Below, in pieces: positions 24,665 through 32,971 of a DNA stretch of 64,000 bases (positions are counted from its first letter, which is position 1; every line of letters begins with the position of its first letter). Below the pieces are notes generated by a model. It did no database searches, was not told where the DNA came from, and saw only the letters and a program-made list of their open reading frames with translations. Source of the stretch: Arcicella lustrica (lineage in GTDB: Bacteria > Bacteroidota > Bacteroidia > Cytophagales > Spirosomataceae). The stretch is taken from contig NZ_JAYGIM010000004.1 in assembly GCF_034930985.1 (NCBI RefSeq), positions 226,143-290,142 of the forward strand, given 5' to 3'. Made by a program: the position numbers and the translations under genes.

Positions 24665-26302
24665 CTAAAACTTGTAAGGAACTGGTGGTTTTCTCAAGTT
24701 TGGAGCCATCGCCAATTCTGTATCAGGATATGGCAAAAACATCGTTGCATCATTAACCGTATAAGTACGAGGTACTAAAATTGTAGTCGTAAATTCACGA
24801 ATTCTGCCATTTGCATAAGTACCTGGCTTGATGTCTATTTTATATTCTCCTTTTTGTTGAGCGTTGATAATTGCCTTAGCCTTGGTTGGATTGTAGTAAT
24901 ACAAGCGAACAATATCATACCAAGCATCGCCTTCAACTGCAAATTCGTAACGACGTTCATGCAAAATTTTATCAATGTTGATAGAAGTCACCGAAGGTAA
25001 ACCTGCTCTGTTTCTTACAGCATTAAAATACTTCAATGCTTCAGGGTCAGTAGTAGAAGCATTATTTCCTAAAATTGCTTCTGCATAAATAAAGTACACA
25101 TCTGCCAAGCGTTGCATATAAGTATTGTTCCCAGTAGCTTGAACCTGCCCTTTTCCTTCATTATCATCTGGTGTACCAACAATGTATTTTTTGAAGTGAG
25201 CAATATTGCTATAAGTACTTGCTGATGGAATTGGCTCTGCCCATCCTCCGCCTTTTTTGTTTAATTCAGGATAATGGTCACCCGGAAACATGTAAGTTGC
25301 TTTTCTACGAATAGAGTCGATTGGGTCTAAATTTAAAACATAGTCTGCCGAAGCACCATGTCCGCCACCCCAACCATCTGAACCTCCAGTAATCGTACTG
25401 TTTTCTGCAAATTGTGATTGAAACCCATTTCCTACTCCCCAAGGGTCACGCAATGGAACCCACTGTAAACCAAATAATTGCTCTGGATTATTGTTATTTT
25501 TTGTAAAAAATAAGTCAGCATAATTATCCATCAATTTGTATGGACTATTCATAATTACATCTCTAGCATAATACTTAGCACTATCTAAATACATTTGGTT
25601 ACGTTGTCCATTGCTTGAATTCAACCCTGAACGAGTCAAATAAAATCTAGCCAACATTCCTTCCGCAGAGTACTTCGTTAAACGACCCGTCGTAGAAGTA
25701 GCAGGAAGATTGGCAATGGCATACTGCATGTCACGAATCGCAAATTCCCAAACGCTTTCTACAGTATTTCTTGATAAAGTAGTATCTCCACCTTGTTTAA
25801 TATTATCTGTAATAATTGGTACTGGACCCCAGTTTTGTACCAAAAGAGAGTAAGCCAAACCACGCATATAACGAGCTTCGCCCAAGGCTGTTTTCTTAGC
25901 TGTTGCCGAAACTGCTGGCTTTGCATAAGTATTAACATTGCTAATCAATACATTCGACTGAGCGATGATATTATAAAACGAAGACCAAGAATCCTTCAAA
26001 GCACCGTTGGTATTTGAAACAGCAAACGAACAAAATTGAAGCCAGTCAGCCACATAAGGAGTAAAGAAGTTTCCTCCACGACCATCACCAAAAGCTAATA
26101 AAGATTGTCCGTTTGCACCTGCCCAAACTTGGTTATATAAAGCTGCTGTTGAAGTAAGTAATTCAGCATCGGTATTGAAAAATGTTCCAGCCGTTAGGTT
26201 ACTTAATGGCGGTCTTTCTAAGAAATCGTCTTTACAACTACTTGTCAGACCACAAATAGTTAAGAACAGAAATATGTATTTTAAAAAATTATATCTTTTC
26301 AT
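24665..26302 (-). CDS. SusD/RagB family outer-membrane lipoprotein (PUL)
   Basis: The lipoprotein signal ends at Cys23 (GLTSSCKDDFLE). The FLERPPLSNLTAGTFF segment is typical of SusD N termini. The helical TPR-like core includes ARYMRGLAYSLLVQNWGPVPIITD and the C-terminal RNRAGLPSV...ILHERRYEFAVEGDAWYDIVR signature. SusD forms the lid of the SusC transporter and binds the oligosaccharide. It lies 36 bp after SusC in the operon. Confidence 0.95.
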   Translation of the reverse strand: MKRYNFLKYIFLFLTICGLTSSCKDDFLERPPLSNLTAGTFFNTDAELLTSTAALYNQVWAGANGQSLLAFGDGRGGNFFTPYVADWLQFCSFAVSNTNGALKDSWSSFYNIIAQSNVLISNVNTYAKPAVSATAKKTALGEARYMRGLAYSLLVQNWGPVPIITDNIKQGGDTTLSRNTVESVWEFAIRDMQYAIANLPATSTTGRLTKYSAEGMLARFYLTRSGLNSSNGQRNQMYLDSAKYYARDVIMNSPYKLMDNYADLFFTKNNNNPEQLFGLQWVPLRDPWGVGNGFQSQFAENSTITGGSDGWGGGHGASADYVLNLDPIDSIRRKATYMFPGDHYPELNKKGGGWAEPIPSASTYSNIAHFKKYIVGTPDDNEGKGQVQATGNNTYMQRLADVYFIYAEAILGNNASTTDPEALKYFNAVRNRAGLPSVTSINIDKILHERRYEFAVEGDAWYDIVRLYYYNPTKAKAIINAQQKGEYKIDIKPGTYANGRIREFTTTILVPRTYTVNDATMFLPYPDTELAMAPNLRKPPVPYKF

Positions 26303-26338
26303 TTTCTTGATGTTTAAACTTGATAAAATGTACGTTGA

Positions 26339-29300
26339 TTAAAAGTCTGCCGACAAGCTAAAAGTGTACATTCTTGAAGATGGATAACGACCATTGTCAA
26401 AACCTGGAACATTTGAAGCATTTCCTACTTCTGGGTCATATCCTGAATATTTGGTAATGGTAAAAGCATTTTGAACACCAGCCGTTAAGCGTAAACCATT
26501 AATTGGCAAGTATTTTTTAAGAATTGCTTTTGGTAAATTATAAGTCAAAGTAATGTTTTTAGCACGTAAATACGAACCATCTTCGATAAACTTATCAGTT
26601 GCACGACCGTTACCATTTGGTGTATTTCCTACTCTTGGCACATTCGTTCCCGGATTCAACAATTGTGCAGTTTCATCATAACTACTTGGTCTGGCGAAAT
26701 TGATTACTTCTTTGTAAGCTCCACGAATTAAGTTGGTAAAGCCCGAATTGTTCAATTTTAATTGGTTGAATATTTGGTTTCCATACGTTCCTTGCATGAA
26801 AATTGACAAGTCGAAGTTTTTATAAGAGAAACTATTGTTGATACCGAAAGTATATTTTGGCCAAGGATTTCCAACAACGGTTCTGTCTAAATCATCAATT
26901 ACATTATCTCCATTTACATCTACAAATTTCACATCACCCACCCAAACGCCATTTTGACTAATTGGTACATTTGCAGGAACAGCACTGTTGATAAGCTCTT
27001 GGTAATTTTGGAAAATACCAGCATACTTATAAGCATAAAACTGCCAAAGTGGTTGACCAATATTTGAACGAGAAATTACATCAGTAAACCAAGGTTTACG
27101 ACTAGCAAAAGCTCTGTCTGTGTTGAGTTTTAACAATTTATTTCTATCGAATGAGATATTAAAACCGCTTTTCCATGTTAATGAACCTGCTGATTTCCCT
27201 TCAATCGGTACAGTATTGATTGAGATCCCAATTCCTTTATTTTCTAAATCGCCAAGGTTTACTACTGGCGAACCGATTGCTCCTGTTCCAGTTGTTCCTG
27301 CATAGGCTGGCAATGGTAATTCTGTAATTAGGTTACTGGTTTTTCTTAAATAAGCATCAAAAACTAAATGAATTCTATTTTTGAAAGCATGTAAATCTAA
27401 ACCGATATTGTATGATTTTGTACTTTCCCATTTCAAATCTGGGTTAGCAAAATTGGCTGCTAAAAAGCCTTGACCCGTTTGTGTTGGAATAGCATTCAAA
27501 GAAGCATAGATTGGTTTTCCCCAGTATTGGTTACCAGTAGTTCCCATTTCTACTCTTAGTTTCAAATCATCAATTGAACTCACACCTTTCATGAAATTCT
27601 CTCTTGAAACCCTCCAAGCGGCAGAAACTGAAGGGAAGAATCCCCAACGATTATTCGGACCAAAATTTGAAGAAGCATCTCCACGATAAGTAGCTTGAAG
27701 AATATATTTATCATCAAAAATATAACCTATACGAGTAAAATACGATTCTTGTGAGCTTGCATCTCTGCTACTTCCACTGATAGAAGTTTTCAAATCACCA
27801 GCGGATAATTCTGGAATATTATTACTTGTATATCCTGTTACTTGTCCTGATAAATTCTCAGAAAAACTATATTGTGATTCATGACCAACGTTTATGTTAA
27901 TGTCATGTTTTTGAAATCTTTTAGTATAATTCAAACGCTGGTTAGTACTCCAATAATAACTATTTCCTGCATATCGTCTTGATGAAGTAACCGCATTGGT
28001 TGCTCCTTGAGTGATATTATTTACTCCAAATTGATACGATGGATTAAAAATTGCTCTGGTATCATTACCATAAGTACCGTTAAATTCTGCATGAAATACC
28101 AAATCTTTGAAGATATTCAAATCTGCATAAACAGCACCGAAGGTACTTATACGTTTGTAAACGTTGCTATTGGTATAAGCCAATGCCACGGGGTTGGTCA
28201 CAAAAACGTAAGAAGGAGTGGTAGGTGTTACGTTTTGCGGTCCACCCCATGAGCCATCACCATTTTTTAGCGGTGTTGCTGGTGATTGTTGGATGGCAGT
28301 ACTAATAATCTGGTCATCTCCAATTGATAGGTTTTCGTTGGTTCCTGAAAGAGACAAGTTTGTTCCAACTTTTAAGTAGCTACGAAGTTTAGTTTCAAGG
28401 TTTAATCTTAACGATTTTCTATCAAAACCTGAATTGGGTGCCAATCCGTCTTGATTCAATAATTCAAAAGAAAGGTAATAAGTAGTTCTTTCGTTACCTC
28501 CACTGAGCGAAAGCTGTTGTTTCTTCATCGCAGCGGTTTTGAACAAAGCTGTTTGCCAGTTTGTACCTTCCCCTAAAATAGAAGGGTCTGAAAACTCCGC
28601 TTGGCGACCATAACCAGCTATATCCGCCCAAGCATTACTATAAATTGCGTATTCCTTCAGGTTCATTACTGGCAATTGGTTCGGTAATGTCTGGAAGTTA
28701 TACATACTTGTAAAGTTAATTCTGGTATCGCCAGCCTTCCCTTTTTTAGTAGTTACTACAATTACACCATTTGAAGCTCTCGAACCATAAATTGATTGTG
28801 CAGAAGGTCCAGTCAATACGTTCATCGACTCAATATCATCTGGATTTAAACTTGCCAAAATGTTTGATTGTCCGTCAGATTCAGTACTGTTTGGTGGCAT
28901 AATTTGTACACCATCAATCACATACATTGGCTGAGTATTTCCATTAATTGACGAAACTCCACGGATATAAACAGACGCAGCTCCACCCGGTTTTCCTGAG
29001 TTACTTGCTACATAAACGTTAGCCGCACGTCCTTGCAAGGCTTGGTCTAGTGAAGTATTGACTGTTCTTTTAATTTCTGATTCACCAATATTGGTTTGCG
29101 AACCTGACAGATAACGAGTTTTTTGCGAACCATAACCAACCACTACTACTTCATCCAAAGACGAAATGTTTTCTACCAAGGTTACATTGATTTTTAATCT
29201 GCCTGCTATTTTCACTTCTTGCGAAGAATAACCTACCGACGTAATGAGCAAAGTTGCATTACTTCCTGCATCAATACTAAATTCGCCTGAAGCATTAGCC

Positions 29301-29524
29301 GTACTACCAGTGGTAGTTCCTTTTACCAAAATACTTGCTCCGGGAACAGGTTGATTATCCTGACTAGAAACAATTTTACCTGTAATTTTTTGTGTTTGTA
29401 CAGGGGCTTTCTGAGCTGATACTTCGCTGATTTGAAAAACGAACATCAACAACATAAATGACAATTTGAAGAATAAATTTTTGTCCATTTTTGGTGGATC
29501 ACTGCTTTGGAAAGTTGTTTTCAT
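26339..29524 (-). CDS. SusC/RagA family TonB-dependent outer-membrane transporter (PUL)
   Basis: After a signal peptide comes a carboxypeptidase-D-like regulatory domain (ITGKIVSSQDNQPVPGASILVKG). The TonB box region is SSLDEVVVVGYGSQ. The plug domain contains the SusC-type signature GAASVYIRGVSSINGNTQPMYVIDGVQI, and a large beta barrel ends in an aromatic residue (SLSADF). I start at the ATG at 29524 rather than 29578 because the upstream residues are not signal-like. It imports oligosaccharides made at the surface. It is the first gene of the PUL, and the 406 bp before it contains three palindromes. Confidence 0.95.
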   Translation of the reverse strand: MKTTFQSSDPPKMDKNLFFKLSFMLLMFVFQISEVSAQKAPVQTQKITGKIVSSQDNQPVPGASILVKGTTTGSTANASGEFSIDAGSNATLLITSVGYSSQEVKIAGRLKINVTLVENISSLDEVVVVGYGSQKTRYLSGSQTNIGESEIKRTVNTSLDQALQGRAANVYVASNSGKPGGAASVYIRGVSSINGNTQPMYVIDGVQIMPPNSTESDGQSNILASLNPDDIESMNVLTGPSAQSIYGSRASNGVIVVTTKKGKAGDTRINFTSMYNFQTLPNQLPVMNLKEYAIYSNAWADIAGYGRQAEFSDPSILGEGTNWQTALFKTAAMKKQQLSLSGGNERTTYYLSFELLNQDGLAPNSGFDRKSLRLNLETKLRSYLKVGTNLSLSGTNENLSIGDDQIISTAIQQSPATPLKNGDGSWGGPQNVTPTTPSYVFVTNPVALAYTNSNVYKRISTFGAVYADLNIFKDLVFHAEFNGTYGNDTRAIFNPSYQFGVNNITQGATNAVTSSRRYAGNSYYWSTNQRLNYTKRFQKHDININVGHESQYSFSENLSGQVTGYTSNNIPELSAGDLKTSISGSSRDASSQESYFTRIGYIFDDKYILQATYRGDASSNFGPNNRWGFFPSVSAAWRVSRENFMKGVSSIDDLKLRVEMGTTGNQYWGKPIYASLNAIPTQTGQGFLAANFANPDLKWESTKSYNIGLDLHAFKNRIHLVFDAYLRKTSNLITELPLPAYAGTTGTGAIGSPVVNLGDLENKGIGISINTVPIEGKSAGSLTWKSGFNISFDRNKLLKLNTDRAFASRKPWFTDVISRSNIGQPLWQFYAYKYAGIFQNYQELINSAVPANVPISQNGVWVGDVKFVDVNGDNVIDDLDRTVVGNPWPKYTFGINNSFSYKNFDLSIFMQGTYGNQIFNQLKLNNSGFTNLIRGAYKEVINFARPSSYDETAQLLNPGTNVPRVGNTPNGNGRATDKFIEDGSYLRAKNITLTYNLPKAILKKYLPINGLRLTAGVQNAFTITKYSGYDPEVGNASNVPGFDNGRYPSSRMYTFSLSADF

Positions 29525-29619
29525 TGTAAAGGATTTATTGGGTATAATGTATTTGAATATTAGAGCAAAACGGCACACTTAAAAAAGTTGAATTTTATAT
29601 CGGGATAGTATAAAAAATA

Positions 29620-29697
29620 ATAGTACAAAATTGGGTTTAATTTGTACTATATAAATCAGGGCTTTCCCCTGATTTAAAAATCAAGGGTTTACCCTTG
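29620..29697. promoter_or_regulatory. three consecutive palindromes in the PUL leader region
   Basis: Upstream of SusC lie three hairpins in a row. ATAGTACAAA / TTTGTACTAT (29620-29650, 11-bp spacer) comes first. ATCAGGG-CTTTC-CCCTGAT (29655-29673) is next, then CAAGGGT-TT-ACCCTTG (29682-29697), which is followed by GTTTTT on the plus strand. The first could be an operator and the others leader hairpins controlling the PUL. The remaining sequence from 29525 to 29984 is AT-rich, and I saw no gene in it. Confidence 0.5.
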
Positions 29698-29925
29698 GTT
29701 TTTGACAAAACAGACAAGATTTAATTGAAAAAGAAGGACTAGACACACTAGGAGACTGGTTGTAGAAAGATTCCTTTTTTATTGAAAAATATATCATTCG
29801 TTAAAAAAATAAGAATCATTAATTAAGTCTATAATTTTAGTATCATTTACTTTGAAGAATAATACAAAAAATTTACATTTTTGTAGAACGAGTTTCCAAC
29901 TCATAAGTATAGACGTATAAAAATT

Positions 29926-29966
29926 AAAAATCCCACAAGCAATATCACATCGCTTGTGGGATTTTT
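29926..29966 (-). terminator. terminator of the sugar isomerase-like gene (works both ways)
   Basis: A perfect 10-bp stem (TCCCACAAGC / GCTTGTGGGA) with an 11-base loop is flanked by A5 and T5, so it can serve both strands. It lies 19 bp after the stop of the gene at 29985 and separates that gene from the PUL promoter. Confidence 0.85.
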
Positions 29967-29984
29967 AAATTACTTGATTGGCTA

Positions 29985-30914
29985 TTAAGCTGTAATCTTC
30001 TTTAAGTTACCAAAACTTGTCGTTAAATTATCAATTGGAGATGGCGCTCCATCTTGTTCGATGAAAAGATGTTTTACTCCAGCAGTATCAGCAGCCGCAA
30101 AAATTGATTTAAAGTCAACAATTCCTGTTCCTACTTCTACAGGCAACAAGGTTTCTTTGTTCAAATCCTTTACGTGAAACAATGGGAAACGTCCCGGATG
30201 TTTAGCAAATAATTCTGGAATATTTACACCAGCTTTCGTTGCCCAAGCCAAATCCAATTCAAATTTCAATAAATCAGCACTAATTTGTGAAGTAAAAATA
30301 TCGAAAGGTAATTGTCCATCTACTTTTTCAAATTCAGCCGTGTGGTTATGGAAAATAAAAGTAAGTCCTGCTTTTTTACAAGCCTCTCCTGCTTTCTGAA
30401 GAATCTCTAAAGACGATTTAATATCCTCTGATGTCTTCACAGGAATACTTGCACATACCAAATACTTTGCACCGCCTTCTGCAACTTCGTCAACTACCTG
30501 CTGAGTATCGTTCATTAACGATTTCATCGGTGGCATTTTTTTCAACATTTCAGCATTCGGATTTACGGGTGCTCCCGGTTTTGGAGCTGGCATTCTGAAA
30601 GGCGCCCCCATAATATGGTGTGCTTGCCAAGTCATGCCCAAATCACTTACTACAGTGGCAAATTCCTTTGGCTTCATGCCATAATATCCGCCTTTCATAC
30701 TGAAAGCCGATTCTATTTCTTTATAACCAATTCCAGCAATTTGCTTCAATGTTCCTGTTACATCTTTATCGATAATCGACATCGTTGTGAATAACTGCAC
30801 TCCAAAGTTTTTCGGAGTAAGTTTAGTAGCAAATGCGTCTGCCAAATTTGGTAGTAGCATTCCACCAAGTGCTAAAGCACCTGTGTTTTTAAGAAAGTCT
30901 CTTCTATTTTGCAT
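29985..30914 (-). CDS. exported xylose isomerase-like TIM barrel protein (sugar phosphate isomerase/epimerase family)
   Basis: The N terminus MQNRRDFLKNTGALALGG is a Tat-type signal with a twin arginine. The rest (309 residues in all) is an AP-endonuclease-2/xylose-isomerase-like barrel. It includes GVQLFTTMSIIDKDVTGTLKQIAGIGYKEIE, FIFHNHTAEF, LKFELDLAWATKAG and PLFHVKDLN, which carry the usual Glu, His and Asp metal ligands. Members isomerise or epimerise sugars or act on related polyols; the substrate is not clear. It forms its own transcription unit upstream of the PUL. Confidence 0.83.
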   Translation of the reverse strand: MQNRRDFLKNTGALALGGMLLPNLADAFATKLTPKNFGVQLFTTMSIIDKDVTGTLKQIAGIGYKEIESAFSMKGGYYGMKPKEFATVVSDLGMTWQAHHIMGAPFRMPAPKPGAPVNPNAEMLKKMPPMKSLMNDTQQVVDEVAEGGAKYLVCASIPVKTSEDIKSSLEILQKAGEACKKAGLTFIFHNHTAEFEKVDGQLPFDIFTSQISADLLKFELDLAWATKAGVNIPELFAKHPGRFPLFHVKDLNKETLLPVEVGTGIVDFKSIFAAADTAGVKHLFIEQDGAPSPIDNLTTSFGNLKKITA

Positions 30915-31035
30915 AGTTTCAGGTTATGTTTTATTATCAAATCTTTAACAATAAGCCGTTTTTATTGTGGTTATGTTTTTCCGAATCAAATATTATAATT
31001 GGATACAAGAGTGTTTACAGATATTCATTGACATC

Positions 31036-31053
31036 GCCTGCCCTAAGGCAGGC
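31036..31053. repeat. GC-rich palindrome (REP-like)
   Basis: GCCTGCC-CTAA-GGCAGGC is a perfect 7-bp stem in very AT-rich surroundings. It stands out from the local base composition like an inserted REP-type element. It lies in the 587-bp gap between the isomerase-like gene and the NUDIX regulator. Apart from this and the palindrome at 31409 I saw nothing in that gap. Confidence 0.5.
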
Positions 31054-31408
31054 ATGAGTCCGAATTTATAGTTGTACTTTATTTCTTTATGGGTAAATCG
31101 TCAATTTATAAATCTGGTTTTCAATACATTATTTCAATAAGAATGGTTTTATTCAGCTATTCTGTCTATTTTACATCTTCCTTGAATTTTCAGTATCCAT
31201 TACGTGATTAAAATAGCTATCATTTTTACTTCTAAAATAATCTTAGGATATCATATTCATTAAGACAATGGAAGCTATCTGAATTCATACTTTCTCTTTT
31301 CTTAATTTGCCTCACCATTTGTCAAAAACCTGAATAACAAAGTGCTAAGAAAAATACTCAAAAAAATCATATTTATTTTTCCAGATTAAATAGTATTAAA
31401 ATTATTGT

Positions 31409-31427
31409 ATCATTGCGGTACAATGAT
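31409..31427. promoter_or_regulatory. possible operator palindrome before the NUDIX regulator
   Basis: ATCATTG-CGGTA-CAATGAT is a perfect 7-bp inverted repeat nested in a wider TTGTA-N8-TACAA pair (31406-31423). It lies about 75 bp before the regulator start and could be its own operator. Confidence 0.45.
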
Positions 31428-31501
31428 AATTGAACCTTTTTATCTTACCAAATTTTTCTTTACATTTATCAAAATTTCGCTTAAACATCTCAAAAAAGCT
31501 T

Positions 31502-32209
31502 ATGAGTACTCTAATTAGTTCTGTTGATTATCTTCCTGGCATTTCAATTGACTGCGTGATTTTTGGATTTCACGACAATCAATTGAAAATATTATTACTG
31601 AATTTTAAAAGTACAGATTGGTTAGCTGTTCCGGGTGGATTTATCAAAGAAAGTGAAAATTTAGAAGAGGCAGCCCAAAGAATTTTAGAAGAACGAACAG
31701 GTTTGACGAATATTTACTTAGAACAATTTCATGTATTTGGTGATAGAAATAGACGAGATAATGAAGTAATGAAATCTGCAATGGCAGCTGGTGGAAATAT
31801 TATTGGTCCCGACCATTTTTTGATGAGACGCTTTATTTCGATTGGTTTTTATGCTTTAATTGATTTTACGAAAGCAACACCAACTCCAGATATACATTCT
31901 GATACTTGCGAATGGTATGATATTAAAGAAATTCCTACTTTGATTTATGACCATTCATTAATGGTATCAAAAGCTTTGGAAACCTTACGTTTCTTTCTGG
32001 ATGAAAAACTAATTGGTTTTAATCTTTTGCCAGAAGTATTTACGATGAATGATTTGCAGAATTTATACGAAACCATTTTAGATAAAAAGTTACTTCGCAC
32101 TAACTTCCAACGCAAAATGTTAAGCTTGGGAATTTTGGAAAGATTAGATAAAAAAATGACAGGTGCAGCCAACAAAGCGCCTTATTTGTACAGATTTACT
32201 GGAAAGTAA
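31502..32209 (+). CDS. NUDIX-wHTH transcriptional regulator (NrtR/AraR type)
   Basis: Residues 10-150 form a NUDIX domain (SIDCVIFGFHDNQLKILLL, VPGGFIKESENLEEAAQRILEERTGL). The catalytic REVQEE-type box is altered (RILEERTG), as in NUDIX domains used as ligand sensors. Residues 160-235 form a winged helix (FTMNDLQNLYETILDKKLLRTNFQRKMLSLGILERLD). This layout is that of NrtR-type regulators, which in Bacteroides include the arabinose regulator AraR. Its place beside the PUL makes it a candidate PUL or pentose regulator. I start at 31502 because the longer frame from 31430 adds a non-family extension. Confidence 0.85.
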   Translation: MSTLISSVDYLPGISIDCVIFGFHDNQLKILLLNFKSTDWLAVPGGFIKESENLEEAAQRILEERTGLTNIYLEQFHVFGDRNRRDNEVMKSAMAAGGNIIGPDHFLMRRFISIGFYALIDFTKATPTPDIHSDTCEWYDIKEIPTLIYDHSLMVSKALETLRFFLDEKLIGFNLLPEVFTMNDLQNLYETILDKKLLRTNFQRKMLSLGILERLDKKMTGAANKAPYLYRFTGK

Positions 32210-32234
32210 TTTACTCATTATCATAAAAGAGAAC

Positions 32235-32269
32235 AGGCTTGCCGTAGAACAGCAAGCCTTTCTTTTTTT
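32235..32269 (+). terminator. Rho-independent terminator of the NUDIX regulator
   Basis: AGGCTTGC / GCAAGCCT, an 8-bp stem with a 9-base loop, is followed by TTCTTTTTTT. It lies 26 bp after the stop codon. Confidence 0.85.
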
Positions 32270-32345
32270 CAATCAAAAACACAACTTTACGTGTGTTCCA
32301 GACTGACTATATCTTGAAGAAATAATCAATGTTATTTCTTATTTT

Positions 32346-32915
32346 TTACTCTTTACCGAATTCACCTACTGCTCTAATTTCGATGTCTTCGCTTACTACT
32401 GCTGATGGCATTCCGCCTACACCGAAGTCAGTACGTTTGATAGTCCCTGTTAATTTAAACCCAGCAATTGGCTTTTGAGTTCTGTTGTTTTTACCAACAC
32501 CGTTCAATGTTAAATCAAGTGTTACTGGTTTTGTTACTCCTTTAATCGTTAAATCGCCTGCTAATTTATACTTTTTAGCATCAACTTTAGTGATAGAAGT
32601 ACTTTTGAACGTCAATTTTGGGAATTTCTCAGCATCAAACATATCTGGTTTTCTCAAATGTCCATCTCTCATATCGTTATCAGTAGCCACACTTGCAACA
32701 TCTGCTGATAATTCAAAAACAGCATCCGTAAAATCTTCTTTTGATGAAGTAATGGTTGCATCAAAAGTTTTGAAATTACCATCTACTTCTGAAAGCATTA
32801 AGTGGGTTACTGTAAAGCCTACTTTAGAGTGCGCTTTATCAACATTCCATTTTTGAGCAAATGATGATGTTACTGATACAACAATGGTTGTTACTAGGAT
32901 TGCGATTTTTTTCAT
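32346..32915 (-). CDS. periplasmic YceI-like lipocalin-fold protein
   Basis: A signal peptide (1-20) is followed by the YceI signature: WNVDKAHSKVGFTVTHLMLSEVDGNF, a DNDMRDGHLRKPDMFDAEKFPKLTF block and LTIKGVTKPVTLDLTLNGVG. The protein ends with a GFKLTGTIKRTDFGVGGMPSAVVSEDIEI stretch. YceI proteins bind long isoprenoid or amphipathic molecules in the periplasm. The length of 189 residues is typical. It lies 56 bp after the TonB-dependent receptor on the same strand and could be co-transcribed with it. Confidence 0.93.
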   Translation of the reverse strand: MKKIAILVTTIVVSVTSSFAQKWNVDKAHSKVGFTVTHLMLSEVDGNFKTFDATITSSKEDFTDAVFELSADVASVATDNDMRDGHLRKPDMFDAEKFPKLTFKSTSITKVDAKKYKLAGDLTIKGVTKPVTLDLTLNGVGKNNRTQKPIAGFKLTGTIKRTDFGVGGMPSAVVSEDIEIRAVGEFGKE

Positions 32916-32971
32916 TGTTTTAGATTGATTAGACTGGTTTATTTTAACGTTTGAATTTACAAATTTTATAC

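Noticed and set aside
29926..29966. Possible riboswitch upstream of SusC
   Set aside because: The hairpin is a simple bidirectional terminator of the neighbouring gene and shows no known aptamer core.
31430..31501. Longer NUDIX regulator start at 31430
   Set aside because: The extra 24 residues are not part of the family and lie over the likely leader just after the operator-like palindrome.
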